This document shows, piece by piece, positions 43,492 to 54,100 of a stretch of 64,000 nt of DNA. Position numbers and translations under genes: made by a program. Location of the stretch: the NCBI GenBank assembly GCA_035411585.1, contig DAONTI010000002.1:62001-126000 (forward strand), in the 5' to 3' direction. Positions within the stretch are counted from its first letter, which is position 1; every line of letters starts with the position of its first letter. The notes beneath the pieces are model-generated. The model had not been told where the DNA came from. It was given only the letters and a program-made list of their open reading frames with translations, and did not search any database. The stretch is from MWDV01 sp002070715 (lineage in GTDB: Bacteria; Verrucomicrobiota; Verrucomicrobiia; Limisphaerales; MWDV01).

Positions 43492-44898
43492 CTAAGCCGT
43501 GGGCGGTGGATGCCGGGGAGCCGGCGGCTTGTTTTGAGCGCGCTCCCGGGCCATTAACGCGCGCCATCGTTCCACGCGTTCTTTGATCTTTTTTTCCACG
43601 CCTTGTTCGGTGGGTTCATAAAATCGTTTGTCCACGCCGAGATATTCCTGCGCGACGAAATGGCCGGCAAAATCGTGGGCGTATTGGTAATTCGCGCCGT
43701 GGCCGAGCTGGGCCGCGCCGGCATAATGCGTGTCCCGCAAGTGAACCGGCACGGGGAGGGTGCGGTTCTCGCGCACGTCGGCCAAGGCGGCGTCAATGGC
43801 GAGATAGGCGCTGTTGCTCTTGTTCGCGGTGGCCAGGTAAATCGTCGCTTCGGCAATCGGAATGCGCGCCTCGGGCCACCCGACAAATTCCGCCGCCTGC
43901 TGTGCCGCGCCGGCCAGCACCAGGGCCATGGGATCGGCCAGCCCCACGTCTTCCGCCGCGCAAATCAGGAGGCGCCGCGTGATGAATCGCGGGTCCTCGC
44001 CCGCGTGAATCATTTTGGCCAGCCAGTACAGCGCCGCGTCCGGATCGCTGCCCCGGATGGATTTGATGAAGGCCGAGATCGTATCGTAATGCGCGTCGCC
44101 GTCGCCATCATACACCACGGCCTTTTTCTGGATGCTCTGTTCGGCGCTGGCCAGGTCCAGCCGGATGACGCCGGTGGCGTCCGGGTCGGTGGTAAGCGCG
44201 GCGATTTCCAAGGCGTTCAAGGCTTTGCGCGCGTCGCCGTCGGCCACCCGGGCCAGGTGGTGCAACGCGGCGTCGTCCGCCTGAATCTTCAGATAGCCCA
44301 GACCGCGTTCCGCGTCCGCGAGGGCGCGTTGGAGAAGCAACAACAAATCCGCTTCCGTGAGCGGCTGCAGTTCAAAGATTTGCGACCGCGAGACCAACGG
44401 TGAGTTGACGAAGAAAAACGGATTGTGCGTGGTGGCGCCGATGAGCCGCACCACGCCGTTTTCCACGTCGGGCAGCAGGACATCTTGCTGGGCCTTGTTG
44501 AAACGGTGGATTTCGTCAATGAACAGGAGGGTGGGCTGCCCCGTGTTGGCCAGCCGGTTGGCGGCCCCGGCGAGGACACGCCGCATCTCGGCCACATTGG
44601 ATTCCACCCCGCTCAACCGCGCAAACTGGCTTCGGGTTTGCCGGGCGATGATTTGCGCCAGCGAAGTTTTACCCGTGCCGGGCGGGCCGTAAAAGATCAG
44701 CGATTGGATGCGGTCGGCTTCAATGGCGCGGCGGAGCAACAGTCCCGGCGCGAGGATGTGCTGCTGACCGGCGAATTCCGCCAGGGTGCGTGGACGCATG
44801 CGCGCGGCCAGCGGCCGGGACCGTTCCACGGAAGCCGCCGGCGCCGCCGCGTCCCGCGTGGACGGGGCGGTTTCGGCAAAGAGATCGTCACGCGCCAT
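43492..44898 (-). CDS. rarA: Replication-associated recombination protein A (MgsA/RarA) AAA+ ATPase
   Basis: 468 residues. MRPRTLAEFAGQQHIL, Walker A FYGPPGTGKTSLA, Walker B LLFIDEIHRFNKAQQD, sensor 1 LIGATTHNPFF, the RarA-specific C-terminal domain ISAFIKSIRGSDPDAALYWLAKMI and YPHDFAGHFV-like YAHDFAGHFVAQEYL. It acts at stalled replication forks. ATG 44898 is chosen; a few upstream in-frame codons are unlikely to be translated. Divergent from the radical SAM gene. Confidence 0.93.
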   Translation of the reverse strand: MARDDLFAETAPSTRDAAAPAASVERSRPLAARMRPRTLAEFAGQQHILAPGLLLRRAIEADRIQSLIFYGPPGTGKTSLAQIIARQTRSQFARLSGVESNVAEMRRVLAGAANRLANTGQPTLLFIDEIHRFNKAQQDVLLPDVENGVVRLIGATTHNPFFFVNSPLVSRSQIFELQPLTEADLLLLLQRALADAERGLGYLKIQADDAALHHLARVADGDARKALNALEIAALTTDPDATGVIRLDLASAEQSIQKKAVVYDGDGDAHYDTISAFIKSIRGSDPDAALYWLAKMIHAGEDPRFITRRLLICAAEDVGLADPMALVLAGAAQQAAEFVGWPEARIPIAEATIYLATANKSNSAYLAIDAALADVRENRTLPVPVHLRDTHYAGAAQLGHGANYQYAHDFAGHFVAQEYLGVDKRFYEPTEQGVEKKIKERVERWRALMARERAQNKPPAPRHPPPTA

Positions 44899-45075
44899 GC
44901 CGGAAACGTAACCACGGATCGGAGCCTTGCCCAAGTTAAATTCCGACCGGCCCCCGTCCGGCGGAGACTAGGTTTCTTGATTAAGTTATATTGGATTGCG
45001 GCGGTCCGGCTTTGTAACGGTTGCGCGCGTGGCGGCGCCCGGATTACTTTCATCCCGGATCAAACCGCGTTGGCC

Positions 45076-46077
45076 ATGCCCATTCGTCGTCCTGCCCGGA
45101 AGGTCGCGTCCGCCGGATCGCCGGACGCGGACGGTTTTGTTTTGCCCCGGCGACACTTTGTGCCGGCGTATGTAAAGACTTTTGCAACGGGACGGCTGAC
45201 GGAAAAAGTGAGCGTCGCGCGGGAGTGGTTGCGCGCGTGCCGCTGTTGTCCGCGAGCCTGCGCGGTCAACCGCTGGGCGGATCAAACCGGGGTGTGCCGG
45301 ATGGGGCGGTGGGCGCGGGTGTCGAGTGCGTTTCCCCATCTCGGCGAGGAGGATTGTCTGCGCGGCGGACGCGGTTCGGGCACCCTCTTTTTCAGTTCGT
45401 GCAATCTGCGCTGCGTTTTCTGCCAGAATTTTGACCTCAGCCAGGGCGACGCAGGCCAGGAAGTTTCTCCCGAACAACTGGCCGCGCTCATGTTGGAACT
45501 GCAAGCGGCGGGTTGTCACAATCTCAACCTGGTCACGCCCTCGCACGTGGTGCCGCAAATTCTGGAGGCCCTGCAGTTGGCGGTGCCCGGCGGGTTGGCG
45601 CTGCCGCTGGTTTACAACAGCAGCGGCTACGATTGCGTGGAAACCATCCGGCTGCTGGAGGGGGTGGTGGATATTTACCTGCCGGATTTCAAATTCTGGG
45701 ATGCTGAACGCAGCGCCATTTTTTTGACGGCACGGGATTATCCCGAAGTCGCGCGCTCGGCCCTCCAGATCATGCACGAGCAGGTGGGCGAATTGCGCGT
45801 GGACGAAGCGGGGCTGGCGTTGCGGGGCGTGTTGGTGCGGCATTTGGTGATGCCGGGGATGCTCGACGACACCCGCGAAATCATGCGTTGGCTGGCCACG
45901 ACTTTATCGCCGGATACGTATGTGAATCTGATGGACCAATACCATCCCGCGCACAAGGTGCGTGTGGATGCGGGGTTGTCGGCGATCAACCGGCGGCTCA
46001 CGAGCCGCGAGTTCGCACAAGCAATTCAGGCGGCCCGGGATTCCGGTTTGTGGCGATTGGATGAGCGGCAGTGGTGA
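45076..46077 (+). CDS. Radical SAM protein, PflA-like (COG1313)
   Basis: 333 residues. The radical SAM cluster motif is SSCNLRCVFCQN (Cys-x3-Cys-x2-Cys). Before it comes the Cys-rich CRCCPRACAVNRWADQTGVC. After it are VTPSHVVPQILEAL, LPLVYNSSGYD, DIYLPDFKFWD and VRHLVMPGML. These belong to the group called putative pyruvate-formate-lyase-activating enzyme, whose true target is unknown. A longer frame upstream is antisense to rarA and is not used. Confidence 0.87.
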   Translation: MPIRRPARKVASAGSPDADGFVLPRRHFVPAYVKTFATGRLTEKVSVAREWLRACRCCPRACAVNRWADQTGVCRMGRWARVSSAFPHLGEEDCLRGGRGSGTLFFSSCNLRCVFCQNFDLSQGDAGQEVSPEQLAALMLELQAAGCHNLNLVTPSHVVPQILEALQLAVPGGLALPLVYNSSGYDCVETIRLLEGVVDIYLPDFKFWDAERSAIFLTARDYPEVARSALQIMHEQVGELRVDEAGLALRGVLVRHLVMPGMLDDTREIMRWLATTLSPDTYVNLMDQYHPAHKVRVDAGLSAINRRLTSREFAQAIQAARDSGLWRLDERQW

Positions 46078-46140
46078 GCGGGAACGGAGAAACGACGGTT
46101 GACGGGACCCGCAAAGCCTCCGCGCCCGTTGAGAGGCGCA

Positions 46141-47241
46141 CTATTTTTCTTTAAGAATCAGCGCTAAATCCACCAGCTCGCCCGGACGCAGCGGCAGACT
46201 GGCCGGTACGCTGACTTCCACTGGCAAGGCGAGGTCCGCCTCGGGATTGAGGGGTGGGGCGATTGGCAGCGGCGGCGTTTCCAGTTGCGACCCCACGGCG
46301 GTGATCTGGGCCAAGGCGCTGGAACGCGGGCTGTTCCGCATCCGCACCAGCACTTTCATGCCCACCTTGGCGAGATCCAGATGGGGTTGCCGCAAATAAC
46401 CGATGATGCGGACGGGTTGTTCCGAGGCAATGGTCAGCACCGGATCCCCGGCGACCACGGATTCGCCGGTGCGATGGAAAATCGCGGTGATGATGCCGTC
46501 CATCGGCGCGCGTAACAAAACCGGTTCCAACTCGGCTTCCGTCAACCGCAGCCGGGCTTCTTCGGCGGCAATGGCCGTGCGCATGGGATCGTCGGTCAAC
46601 TCCAGCAATTGATTGGTGCCAACCGGCTGCAGGTGGGCAAATCCCGCCTCGGCTTCGGTGACTAGGCGTTCCAACGTGGCCACCTCTTGTTGCAAGGCAT
46701 CGCGTTGCGCTTGGGCCTGGTCCCGTTCGCTTGCGGAAACCAACTGATGTTTGAACAACTCCTCAACGCGGAGGAATTCGGTTTCGGCCAGTTGCAGGTC
46801 CACGCGCGCGCTGGCGAGTTCGGCGCGTTCGCGCATCCAGTCGAGCCGCAGGCCGGCGTAATTGACGGCGTTGCGTTGCTGCTGGACAAGCGGCGCCAGG
46901 CTGGCCTGGATGTTTTCCAATTCCGCGCGGACGAGGGCCACCGAGGCTTCTACCAGCTTCGGGTCCGCCACCAACACTTTGCCCAAGACATCGCCCGCCC
47001 GCACTTTTTGAAACCGCACAACGTCGAGCTGCGCCACCGTGCCCGGTTTGTAGGAGGCCAGATTGGCCAGGACCGGTTCCGCCTGGCCGCTGAACTGCGG
47101 CGTGGAAATGCGTTCCCGCCAGAGGACCGCGATGCACACAATGGCCGCCGCCGTCATCAGCCCCGGCGTAAAACGCAGCCGCCATTCCCGCAGGCGCTGG
47201 GACCAGGGCGTCGGAATCGGGGGCAGGGGGGCGGACTTCAT
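46141..47241 (-). CDS. HlyD/RND-adaptor-like membrane fusion protein
   Basis: 366 residues. One membrane segment (FTPGLMTAAAIVCIAVLW), a biotinyl-lipoyl-like half (AQLDVVRFQKVRAGDVLGKV), a long coiled coil (residues 100-210), second lipoyl half (LLRAPMDGIITAIFHRTGESVVAGDPVL) and a beta-barrel part. Adaptors of this type join an inner-membrane pump to the outer membrane, but no pump or TolC is adjacent. Instead the gene overlaps a DUF4956 gene by four bases and follows a VTC-domain gene. Confidence 0.85.
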   Translation of the reverse strand: MKSAPLPPIPTPWSQRLREWRLRFTPGLMTAAAIVCIAVLWRERISTPQFSGQAEPVLANLASYKPGTVAQLDVVRFQKVRAGDVLGKVLVADPKLVEASVALVRAELENIQASLAPLVQQQRNAVNYAGLRLDWMRERAELASARVDLQLAETEFLRVEELFKHQLVSASERDQAQAQRDALQQEVATLERLVTEAEAGFAHLQPVGTNQLLELTDDPMRTAIAAEEARLRLTEAELEPVLLRAPMDGIITAIFHRTGESVVAGDPVLTIASEQPVRIIGYLRQPHLDLAKVGMKVLVRMRNSPRSSALAQITAVGSQLETPPLPIAPPLNPEADLALPVEVSVPASLPLRPGELVDLALILKEK

Positions 47242-47924
47242 ATTTCAGATTCGTCGCCGGATTGCAACGCGGTGACATGCGCGATACCCGTCAGCCGGCG
47301 GACTTCGGAGACCAGCTCGTGGCTGCGCGCCGGATCCCGCAGCAGCAGGCGGTAGGATAAATCCACCGCCGGGGCGTCGTCCCGCGAGCGCTGGCTGGCG
47401 CAAAATGACTTCCGGGCGTGGCGTTCCAGCAACTGCTGCAATTCGCCCAGTTCGCCGGCGGGGCGCAGCCACTGGACGTTCAGGATTAAATCGTAGCGAT
47501 GCCGGGCGCCAAACCGGCTGAAATGGAAATAGAGCATGACGATCACGATCGCCGCGCCGCCGCAGATGGCCGAACTGAATTTCAATGTGCCGCAGGCCAG
47601 GCCGAGGACAATCACCGCCAGCACATAGGCGGTGTCCAAGGTGTCGCGCAACACGCTGCGGTAGCGCACCATGGCAAAAATGGCCATCAAACCGAAGACC
47701 CACACGAGGTTGTTGGCGAGCACCATCATCACCAAGGCCACCAGCACCGGCAGCAGGACCAGCGAATTGACGTAGGAACGCGAATAAGACAGTCCGCTGT
47801 GGGTGAGCATGTACACCCAAGCGATGACATGCCCGCAGACAAAGGCCAGCAACAAGGCAATGAGCATCAATTGCCAGTCAGTCGCCGCCGTGCCGTAGTC
47901 GCCTCGAAGAAACCAGTTGTTCAT
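47238..47924 (-). CDS. DUF4956 membrane protein
   Basis: 228 residues with about four membrane segments (LMLIALLLAFVCGHVIAWVYM; VNSLVLLPVLVALVMMVLA; AYVLAVIVLGLACGTLKF; AAIVIVMLYFHF) and a cytoplasmic C-terminal domain. FAMVRYRSVLRDTLDTAYV is the DUF4956 signature. The family often accompanies VTC polyphosphate polymerase-like proteins. It starts one base after the VTC stop and overlaps the adaptor gene. Confidence 0.88.
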   Translation of the reverse strand: MNNWFLRGDYGTAATDWQLMLIALLLAFVCGHVIAWVYMLTHSGLSYSRSYVNSLVLLPVLVALVMMVLANNLVWVFGLMAIFAMVRYRSVLRDTLDTAYVLAVIVLGLACGTLKFSSAICGGAAIVIVMLYFHFSRFGARHRYDLILNVQWLRPAGELGELQQLLERHARKSFCASQRSRDDAPAVDLSYRLLLRDPARSHELVSEVRRLTGIAHVTALQSGDESEI

Positions 47925-47925
47925 G

Positions 47926-48753
47926 TCAATACTCCGCGAGTGTCAGAGTGGCGGCTTCGGCCGCCACGGCCGGGTCGGCCGCCGGACGCCAGTCCCGGAA
48001 CGAGCCGGATTGGAAGCGGGATTCTCCCAGCAACAGCACCGCCCCGGAGTATTTGGCGGCCGCGGACCGCATTAGATTAAAACACTGCACGAGCTCGATA
48101 AACCAGTTAGGGAAGCGGTCGGTGAATTTCAACTCCAAAATGACGAGCGGCGAATAAACCAGGGTGGGCGCGCGCATTGGCCCGGTGAGGGCAAAATCGG
48201 CCTGCGGCTCCACGCGCACCTGGCGATCGAATGTGACCCGCACGGAATTGTCGTGGGGACTCACCCAGGCTTCGCGCAGGTAGGAATTGCGCAGCTTCGG
48301 CCGGGCGTTGATGCTGTGCATGAGCAGGAGGAAGCGTTCCAGCGCGGCAAAATGGCGCGCTTCCGGGGTGACGAATTGGTCGTGAGCGGGCCATTGCCCG
48401 TGCAGCAGGGGGCCGATGGCGTCCCGCCGCACGCCGCAACGGCGTTTTAGGATGCAATTATCCACGCGGCCTTTGACCTCGAAAAAGACCGGGGAAGCGG
48501 GGGCGTCGTCGTAGTAGCGCAGCCGTAGTTTGTACCGATTTTTCGAGCCGTTGACCGTCTCGTAGTGCGTATGCAACCCGTCGGAATCCAGATACAGGCT
48601 GTGAACCGGGTAGGCGAAATCCGGACGGTCCGCGCCATATTCATCCAACTCAAGATAGCTGCTGATGAAATCACGAATACCGCCGGTGAGTGATTCGTCC
48701 ACGAGGTATTTCAACTCAAAACGTTGTTGGGGCAGACGGTGATCTTGCCTCAT
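47926..48753 (-). CDS. VTC-domain protein (polyphosphate polymerase-like)
   Basis: 275 residues, a single VTC/triphosphate tunnel domain. Tunnel motifs: RFELKYLVDES (ExKY), VHSLYLDSDGL, NRYKLRLRYYDD (basic strand), VFFEVKGRVDN, and PTLVYSPLVILELKFTD (ExK) near residue 215, which would line a tunnel binding polyphosphate or nucleotide. In yeast, VTC makes polyphosphate; bacterial members are usually uncharacterised. GTG 48762 is an alternative start. It is the first gene of the three-gene unit. Confidence 0.87.
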   Translation of the reverse strand: MRQDHRLPQQRFELKYLVDESLTGGIRDFISSYLELDEYGADRPDFAYPVHSLYLDSDGLHTHYETVNGSKNRYKLRLRYYDDAPASPVFFEVKGRVDNCILKRRCGVRRDAIGPLLHGQWPAHDQFVTPEARHFAALERFLLLMHSINARPKLRNSYLREAWVSPHDNSVRVTFDRQVRVEPQADFALTGPMRAPTLVYSPLVILELKFTDRFPNWFIELVQCFNLMRSAAAKYSGAVLLLGESRFQSGSFRDWRPAADPAVAAEAATLTLAEY

Positions 48754-48884
48754 GACTACCACGAGTATTCTGCTACAAATTGGCGGTATCGCAACTTCTT
48801 TTCGCGCCCCGGGGGATCAGTTTCCAGTGGCACAGTGCCGGAGGATGGCTAAAGTGAGGTCGTGATGAATCGAATGGTGCGCGC

Positions 48885-49721
48885 ATGAATGCAGACCCGC
48901 CAGTAATCCGGATACGACCGGGAACCGGCCAGGGCGAAGCCCGGGGATTTACCTTGGTGGAACTGCTGGTGGTGATCGCCATCATTGCCGTGCTGGCAGC
49001 GCTCCTGCTGCCGGCATTGACGCACGCCAAATCCAAGGCCTTGAGCCTCGCTTGTACGAACCATCTCAAACAACTGCAGACCTGCTGGCATTTGTATGCG
49101 GTGGACCACGACGACGTGCTGCCGCCGAACAATTCAGTTTACAACCTGAACACCGGCCTGCCGCTTGCCGAAGGCGGCTCGTGGTGCGCCGGCAACGCGC
49201 GCCGGGATACTAACACGGAGAACATTGAGAACGCCCTGTTGTTTCCCTACAACCGCTCCACCGCCATCTACCACTGTCCCGGGGATCGTTCCTCGGTCGA
49301 GGGGCATCCCGGGCTCCTGCGCACCCGCAGTTACAACATGAGCCTTTCCGTCAACGGCTGGCCAGAGTTCGATCCCGGGCTGGCCCGGACCATTCCCAGT
49401 TACAAGAAATTGACGCAGATCCAAGCGCCGGGCAGCAGCCGGCTGCTGGTCTTTTTGGACGTGCATGAGGATTCCATCTTGGACGCCTTGTTTGGCATTC
49501 CCGTGCGGGGCATCTGGGGCGACGTGCGCGTCTGGTGGGACATTCCGGCCAACCGCCATCAGCAGGGATGCAACCTCTCCTTCGCCGATGGGCACGCCGA
49601 GCATTGGCGTTGGCGCGTGCCCAAAGTCGTCCGGGTCCAGCTCGCCGCCCAACCGGTGCCGGACGAGGAGTTGCCCGATTACCGCCGGGTGCAGGACGGC
49701 ATTCGGCAGACGTGGGATTAG
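48885..49721 (+). CDS. Prepilin-type protein with late DGH motif
   Basis: 278 residues. The leader RGFTLVELLVVIAIIAVLAALLLPALT has Glu at +5. A Cys pair follows (CTNHLKQLQTCWHLY), then HCPGDRSS and NRHQQGCNLSFADGHAEHWRW with the DGH motif. It is of the same family type as 22255-23067 but differs in sequence. ATG 48885 gives a 20-residue leader before cleavage. Likely exported by a T4P/T2S-like machine. Confidence 0.88.
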   Translation: MNADPPVIRIRPGTGQGEARGFTLVELLVVIAIIAVLAALLLPALTHAKSKALSLACTNHLKQLQTCWHLYAVDHDDVLPPNNSVYNLNTGLPLAEGGSWCAGNARRDTNTENIENALLFPYNRSTAIYHCPGDRSSVEGHPGLLRTRSYNMSLSVNGWPEFDPGLARTIPSYKKLTQIQAPGSSRLLVFLDVHEDSILDALFGIPVRGIWGDVRVWWDIPANRHQQGCNLSFADGHAEHWRWRVPKVVRVQLAAQPVPDEELPDYRRVQDGIRQTWD

Positions 49722-49841
49722 GCTGGCGACCGGGGTTGGCCTTATCCGTCGGCTTGGTGGGATGGGACAAATTTTTATTGAAGGTCCGCCTGAATTCTAC
49801 TTGCGCCGGTTAGCACGGTTGCTAATTCTTTTTTCCGACCT

Positions 49842-51014
49842 ATGAACTATCAAATTTCACAACGCGCTGCTTCGCTTTCGCCCTCGCTCACCCTGGCCAT
49901 TGATTCCAAGGCCAAGGCCATGAAAGCGGCGGGGGAGGACGTCGTCGGTTTCGGGGCCGGCGAACCGGACTTTGACACGCCGCAACACATCAAGGACGCC
50001 GCCGCCCGGGCGCTTGCCGCCGGGTTCACGAAATACACGCCGGCCGCTGGCATTCCCGAATTGCGACAGGCCATCGCCGACAAACACCAGCGGGAGAACG
50101 GGCTGACGTACAAGCCCAGCGAGATCATTGTGTCCTGCGGCGGCAAGCACGCCTGTTACAATGTTATTTTTGCCACCTGTCAGGCGGGCGATGAAGTCAT
50201 CATTCCGGCGCCGTACTGGCTGAGTTATCCCGAAATGGCCAAGCTGGCCGGCGCCACGCCGGTCATCGTGGAAACGACGGACCAGACGGAGTTCAAGCTC
50301 ACGCCGGAGCAGTTGCGCGCCGCCATCACCCCGCGCACCCGGTTGCTCGTCCTCAATTCACCGAGCAACCCCACCGGCTCGGTTTACACGCCGGAGGAAA
50401 CCAAGGCCCTCGGCGCGGTCTGCGTGGAGAAGAGCGTGCTCATCATGAGCGACGAGATTTACGAGCACTTGCTTTATGATGGCGCGACCGTCCAGAGCGT
50501 GGCCAGTTTCTCCCCGGCCCATTTTGAGCATACGATCATCGTGCATGGTTTTGCCAAGGCGTGGAGCATGACCGGGTGGCGGCTGGGATGGTGCGCCGCC
50601 CCCGAACCCATCGCCAAGGCGATTGACGCCATCCAGAGCCACAGCACCAGCAACCCGACGAGCTTCGCGCAAAAGGGCGCCGTCGCCGCTCTGACCGGCC
50701 CGCAGGACCATCTGCCGCTCTGGCTGGCCGAGTTTGCGAAACGCCGCACCTACGCTTGGCAGAAACTGAACAGCATTCCCGGCCTCACCTGTGTCAACGC
50801 GAAAGGCGCGTTTTACCTGTTCCCGAACATTTCCCGGACCGGGCTTAAATCCACCGAGTTTTGCGCGAAATTGCTGGAGCAAGAGAAAGTGGCCGCCGTG
50901 CCGGGCATTGCCTTCGGCGCCGATGATTACATCCGGCTCAGTTACGCCACGAGCCTGGCCAACATCGAGAAGGGATTGGAACGGATCGAACGATTCTGCC
51001 GGGGACTTCTATGA
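49842..51014 (+). CDS. aspC: Aspartate aminotransferase-like class I/II PLP enzyme
   Basis: 390 residues. Signature GFGAGEPDFDTPQHIKDAA, KYTPAAGIPELRQAIA, LNSPSNPTGSVYT, SDEIYEHLLYDG, the PLP Lys239 in GFAKAWSMTGWRLGW, and RLSYATS near the C-terminus. It transfers amino groups between amino acids and 2-oxoglutarate/oxaloacetate. Substrate specificity is not certain, so the symbol is approximate. Monocistronic. Confidence 0.92.
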   Translation: MNYQISQRAASLSPSLTLAIDSKAKAMKAAGEDVVGFGAGEPDFDTPQHIKDAAARALAAGFTKYTPAAGIPELRQAIADKHQRENGLTYKPSEIIVSCGGKHACYNVIFATCQAGDEVIIPAPYWLSYPEMAKLAGATPVIVETTDQTEFKLTPEQLRAAITPRTRLLVLNSPSNPTGSVYTPEETKALGAVCVEKSVLIMSDEIYEHLLYDGATVQSVASFSPAHFEHTIIVHGFAKAWSMTGWRLGWCAAPEPIAKAIDAIQSHSTSNPTSFAQKGAVAALTGPQDHLPLWLAEFAKRRTYAWQKLNSIPGLTCVNAKGAFYLFPNISRTGLKSTEFCAKLLEQEKVAAVPGIAFGADDYIRLSYATSLANIEKGLERIERFCRGLL

Positions 51015-51096
51015 ACCGGGCGGCGCGTAGGATCGAGCGGCCGTTCTGATTCTGCGCGTTTCGCGGACGCGGCTCGCCAAGATAAACGTGAACCGG

Positions 51097-51118
51097 CTCC
51101 GGGTGCCAACGCCCGGAG
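51097..51118. terminator. Possible bidirectional terminator hairpin
   Basis: CTCCGGG / CCCGGAG stem between the convergent aminotransferase and ABC permease genes, without a T-run. Confidence 0.3.
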
Positions 51119-51126
51119 GCTGGGGG

Positions 51127-54100
51127 TCATTCGTTCCGGAGCGCGGCCAATATCTCTCCGCGCAACGCCACCCGGGTGGCCGCCCAAGTCCACAAAATGC
51201 CATTCAGCAAAACGGCGCTCAGGGTCAATCCCAGGGTCCGCCACGGAAGCTCGATGGTGGGCGCAAGCAACGCGGGCGCCACCGCGACCGCCGCAGCCAC
51301 CACACCCAGCCCCAACCCCAGCAGGAGCAATGCGCCATTCTCGATCAGCAACAACCGCTGCAGGGTGCCCCGACGAAAGCCCACGGCCAGGAGCACCGCC
51401 AGTTCGCCGCGCCGTTCCAGCACGTTGCGCAGCACAACGATGCCCAAACCAACGCTGCCCAGCAGCAATCCGAGTCCGCCCAAAACCTGGAACGTGCCCA
51501 GATACGTGTTCTGCACCGCGTTGAACTGGGCGAGCCGTTGCGCGGCGGGAGTCAGCTCCAGTCCCACGTCCTGCAGAGCGCGCGACAGCGTGGCGGAGAC
51601 TTCCCCCACACGGTTGGTGGGCGCATCAATGAGGAACAGACGATAACCGCTCGTCCCGGGAAACCGCTTCAGGAAGGCGGCTTCGTCAATGATGAGCTGG
51701 CCTTGCAGGATGGAATTGGCCACCGCACCAACGATGCGCACCTTGAACGGGCGGCCGCGTTCATCCACGTACTCAATGGTGTCGCCGACCTTTTTCTTCA
51801 TCGCCCACTGGATGGAGTTCGCATCGCCGATGGCGGGGATTTCCTCACTTTCGGCGCTCGAGGTGGGAAGGTCCGCTTGGAGCGAGGACCACCCGCTGCC
51901 CTGGGCAAATCCGAACCGGCCCGCCAGCGTCCCGGGCTTGACCCCGAGCAATCGAGGTTGCTGCGCGCGATTCAAGTTCAAGCAACTGGCCTCGTCCCCC
52001 TCATGCACGCGAAACGGGACAACCCGCACCCCCGCCAGGTCCGTTTCCTGCAGGGCGAAGAAATCCCGGCCCGCGGATGCATTCAAGTCCTGGGTGACCG
52101 GCATCGTGGTTTCGCCAATCAGCGCAAAACCGCCCGTGCCCGAAGTGCGTTTCAGGGCGTCGCGATTCGCATCCAAGCGGAACACGCCGATGGAAACAAT
52201 AAGGAAACTTCCGCACGCCAGCATGGCCACGGTGGCGAGACTGCGCTTGGGCCGGCGGGCACAGCCCCGCCAGGCCAGCGCGCTGATTCGGAGCGGCGCC
52301 TCAAGGGCCGGTCCGGCGTTCGGTGCGCCGCGCAGATGCCTCAGCCCCGCGCTGACGAAGCTCAAACTGGCAATCAACACCAGCGTCCCGACGCCGAAAA
52401 AGACACCGGCATTCGCGGTGTCGCCCCGCATCACCGCAAAACCCGCCAGCCCGAGTGCCGCCACCAGCGTGCCCGCGCCGATGAGTCTGCTCCACCATGA
52501 CCGTGTGTCTGGCGGCGCGTCTCCGACTTCGCCCACCAACAATTCCCGCGCCGGGCGTTGCACATATTTTCGCAACGCCAGCCCGATCGTCACCGTGCTG
52601 ACGAGGACACTGGCAAACAAGCCGATTCCCAGAGTGGGAGACGTGACGTGAAAACCCAGGGTCGCGGTACCCACGGCATCCCGCCACACCGTCGCCAAAC
52701 CCTGGAGCAGCGCCCGGGCATAGCCCAGCCCGCCCAGCGCGCCCAGCATGCCGCCCAGCAACGAGAGCACCACGGCTTCGCTCAGGAGCAGCCGGCGCAC
52801 TTGGCGGGGCGGGAAACCCAACGCGAGCAGGATGCCAATCTCAGCAGCCCGTTGTTCCAGCCCCAGATAAAACAGCATCGCCATTAATAACAGCGCGGCG
52901 GCAATGACAAAAAAGCTGAATCCCAGAAACAAGCCGCCAAAGTCCTGCGCTTCGCCGGCCGCCTGGAGCGCCTGTTCCCGCACCGGTTCAAAACGCAAGC
53001 CGAGTTCCTCCGGTTTGAGGTGGTCGAGAATTCTTTTCTCCAAGGCAGCCCGAAAAAGCGCCAAGTCGCTGGGCGGGGGCGCGGCGGCGTCCGGATTCTC
53101 CGGCGAATTCCCGGACGCAAGGAGGCGCATCTCCGCCGCGTTGGCCGGCATGGGGAAGCGGATGGCGGTCAGATTGCCAAACCGGTTGCCCCACATTTTT
53201 TGTCCGGCGGCGAGAGTGATGAACGCCTTGGGCGTGCCGCGGAATTGCTTCCAGTAGTCCTCGTCCTTCGGTCGAATTTTGTAGGTGAGCGGAAAGCCGG
53301 CATCCCAATCGCGCGTGCTCTCGGCTTTCTCAATCCCGGGAAAATCCGGCATCAAGGTGCGATCCGCCCACGGCAGGGCCATCGGGACGATCCGGCGGAC
53401 GCGAAACATGTTTGTGCGCTCCAGCAACCGCGCTCCGGATTCCGGATCAAAGTAACTCAGGGCGATGCGTTCGCCGGGTTTCACCTGCAAATCATCCGCG
53501 AGCCACTGGTTGATGACGATTTCATCATCGCGCAGGTCGGCGGGTGTCCAAGGCGGTCCGGCGGCGGTGACCATGGAGTAAGGCGTGGTGTTGGTGCCGG
53601 CTTGCAGCAAATTGGCGAGGTAGGTCAGCAAGGGCCGGCCCCGGGGATCGGCCGCCATTGCCGCCCGCGCCACTGGCGGCTCCAGAAAAATGCGCGGACT
53701 GGTCAAGTGGACCCCGTCCTGACTGGTGCGGAGTTCGGCGATTTGGACGTTTTCAAAATCCCACGAAGCGGCCAGGAGGTTGGTGAGATGGGACAGTTGC
53801 TCGGATGGAGGTACCGGCAGCAGCGTTGCCCCGTCGCGCTCAACCGGCAGGCGCAATTGCCGGCGCACCCACATCAGGCATCGCCTGACCGTGACGTTGA
53901 ATTTGTCGCGCTGCTTCAAGTGACTTAAGTCGAGTTGGACCACCTCGGGCACCAGCCAAGTGTTGATGGGGTAACTCCCCTCCATCAGTGGCAAATCTGC
54001 GGCCTGGACCAATTCGGTTAGCGGTATAAACACAGAGAGCGGCTCGTCGGGGGAGCGGTCCGGCGTGAAGGCGGACAATTCCGCGTTTGTCGTCAGCCCT

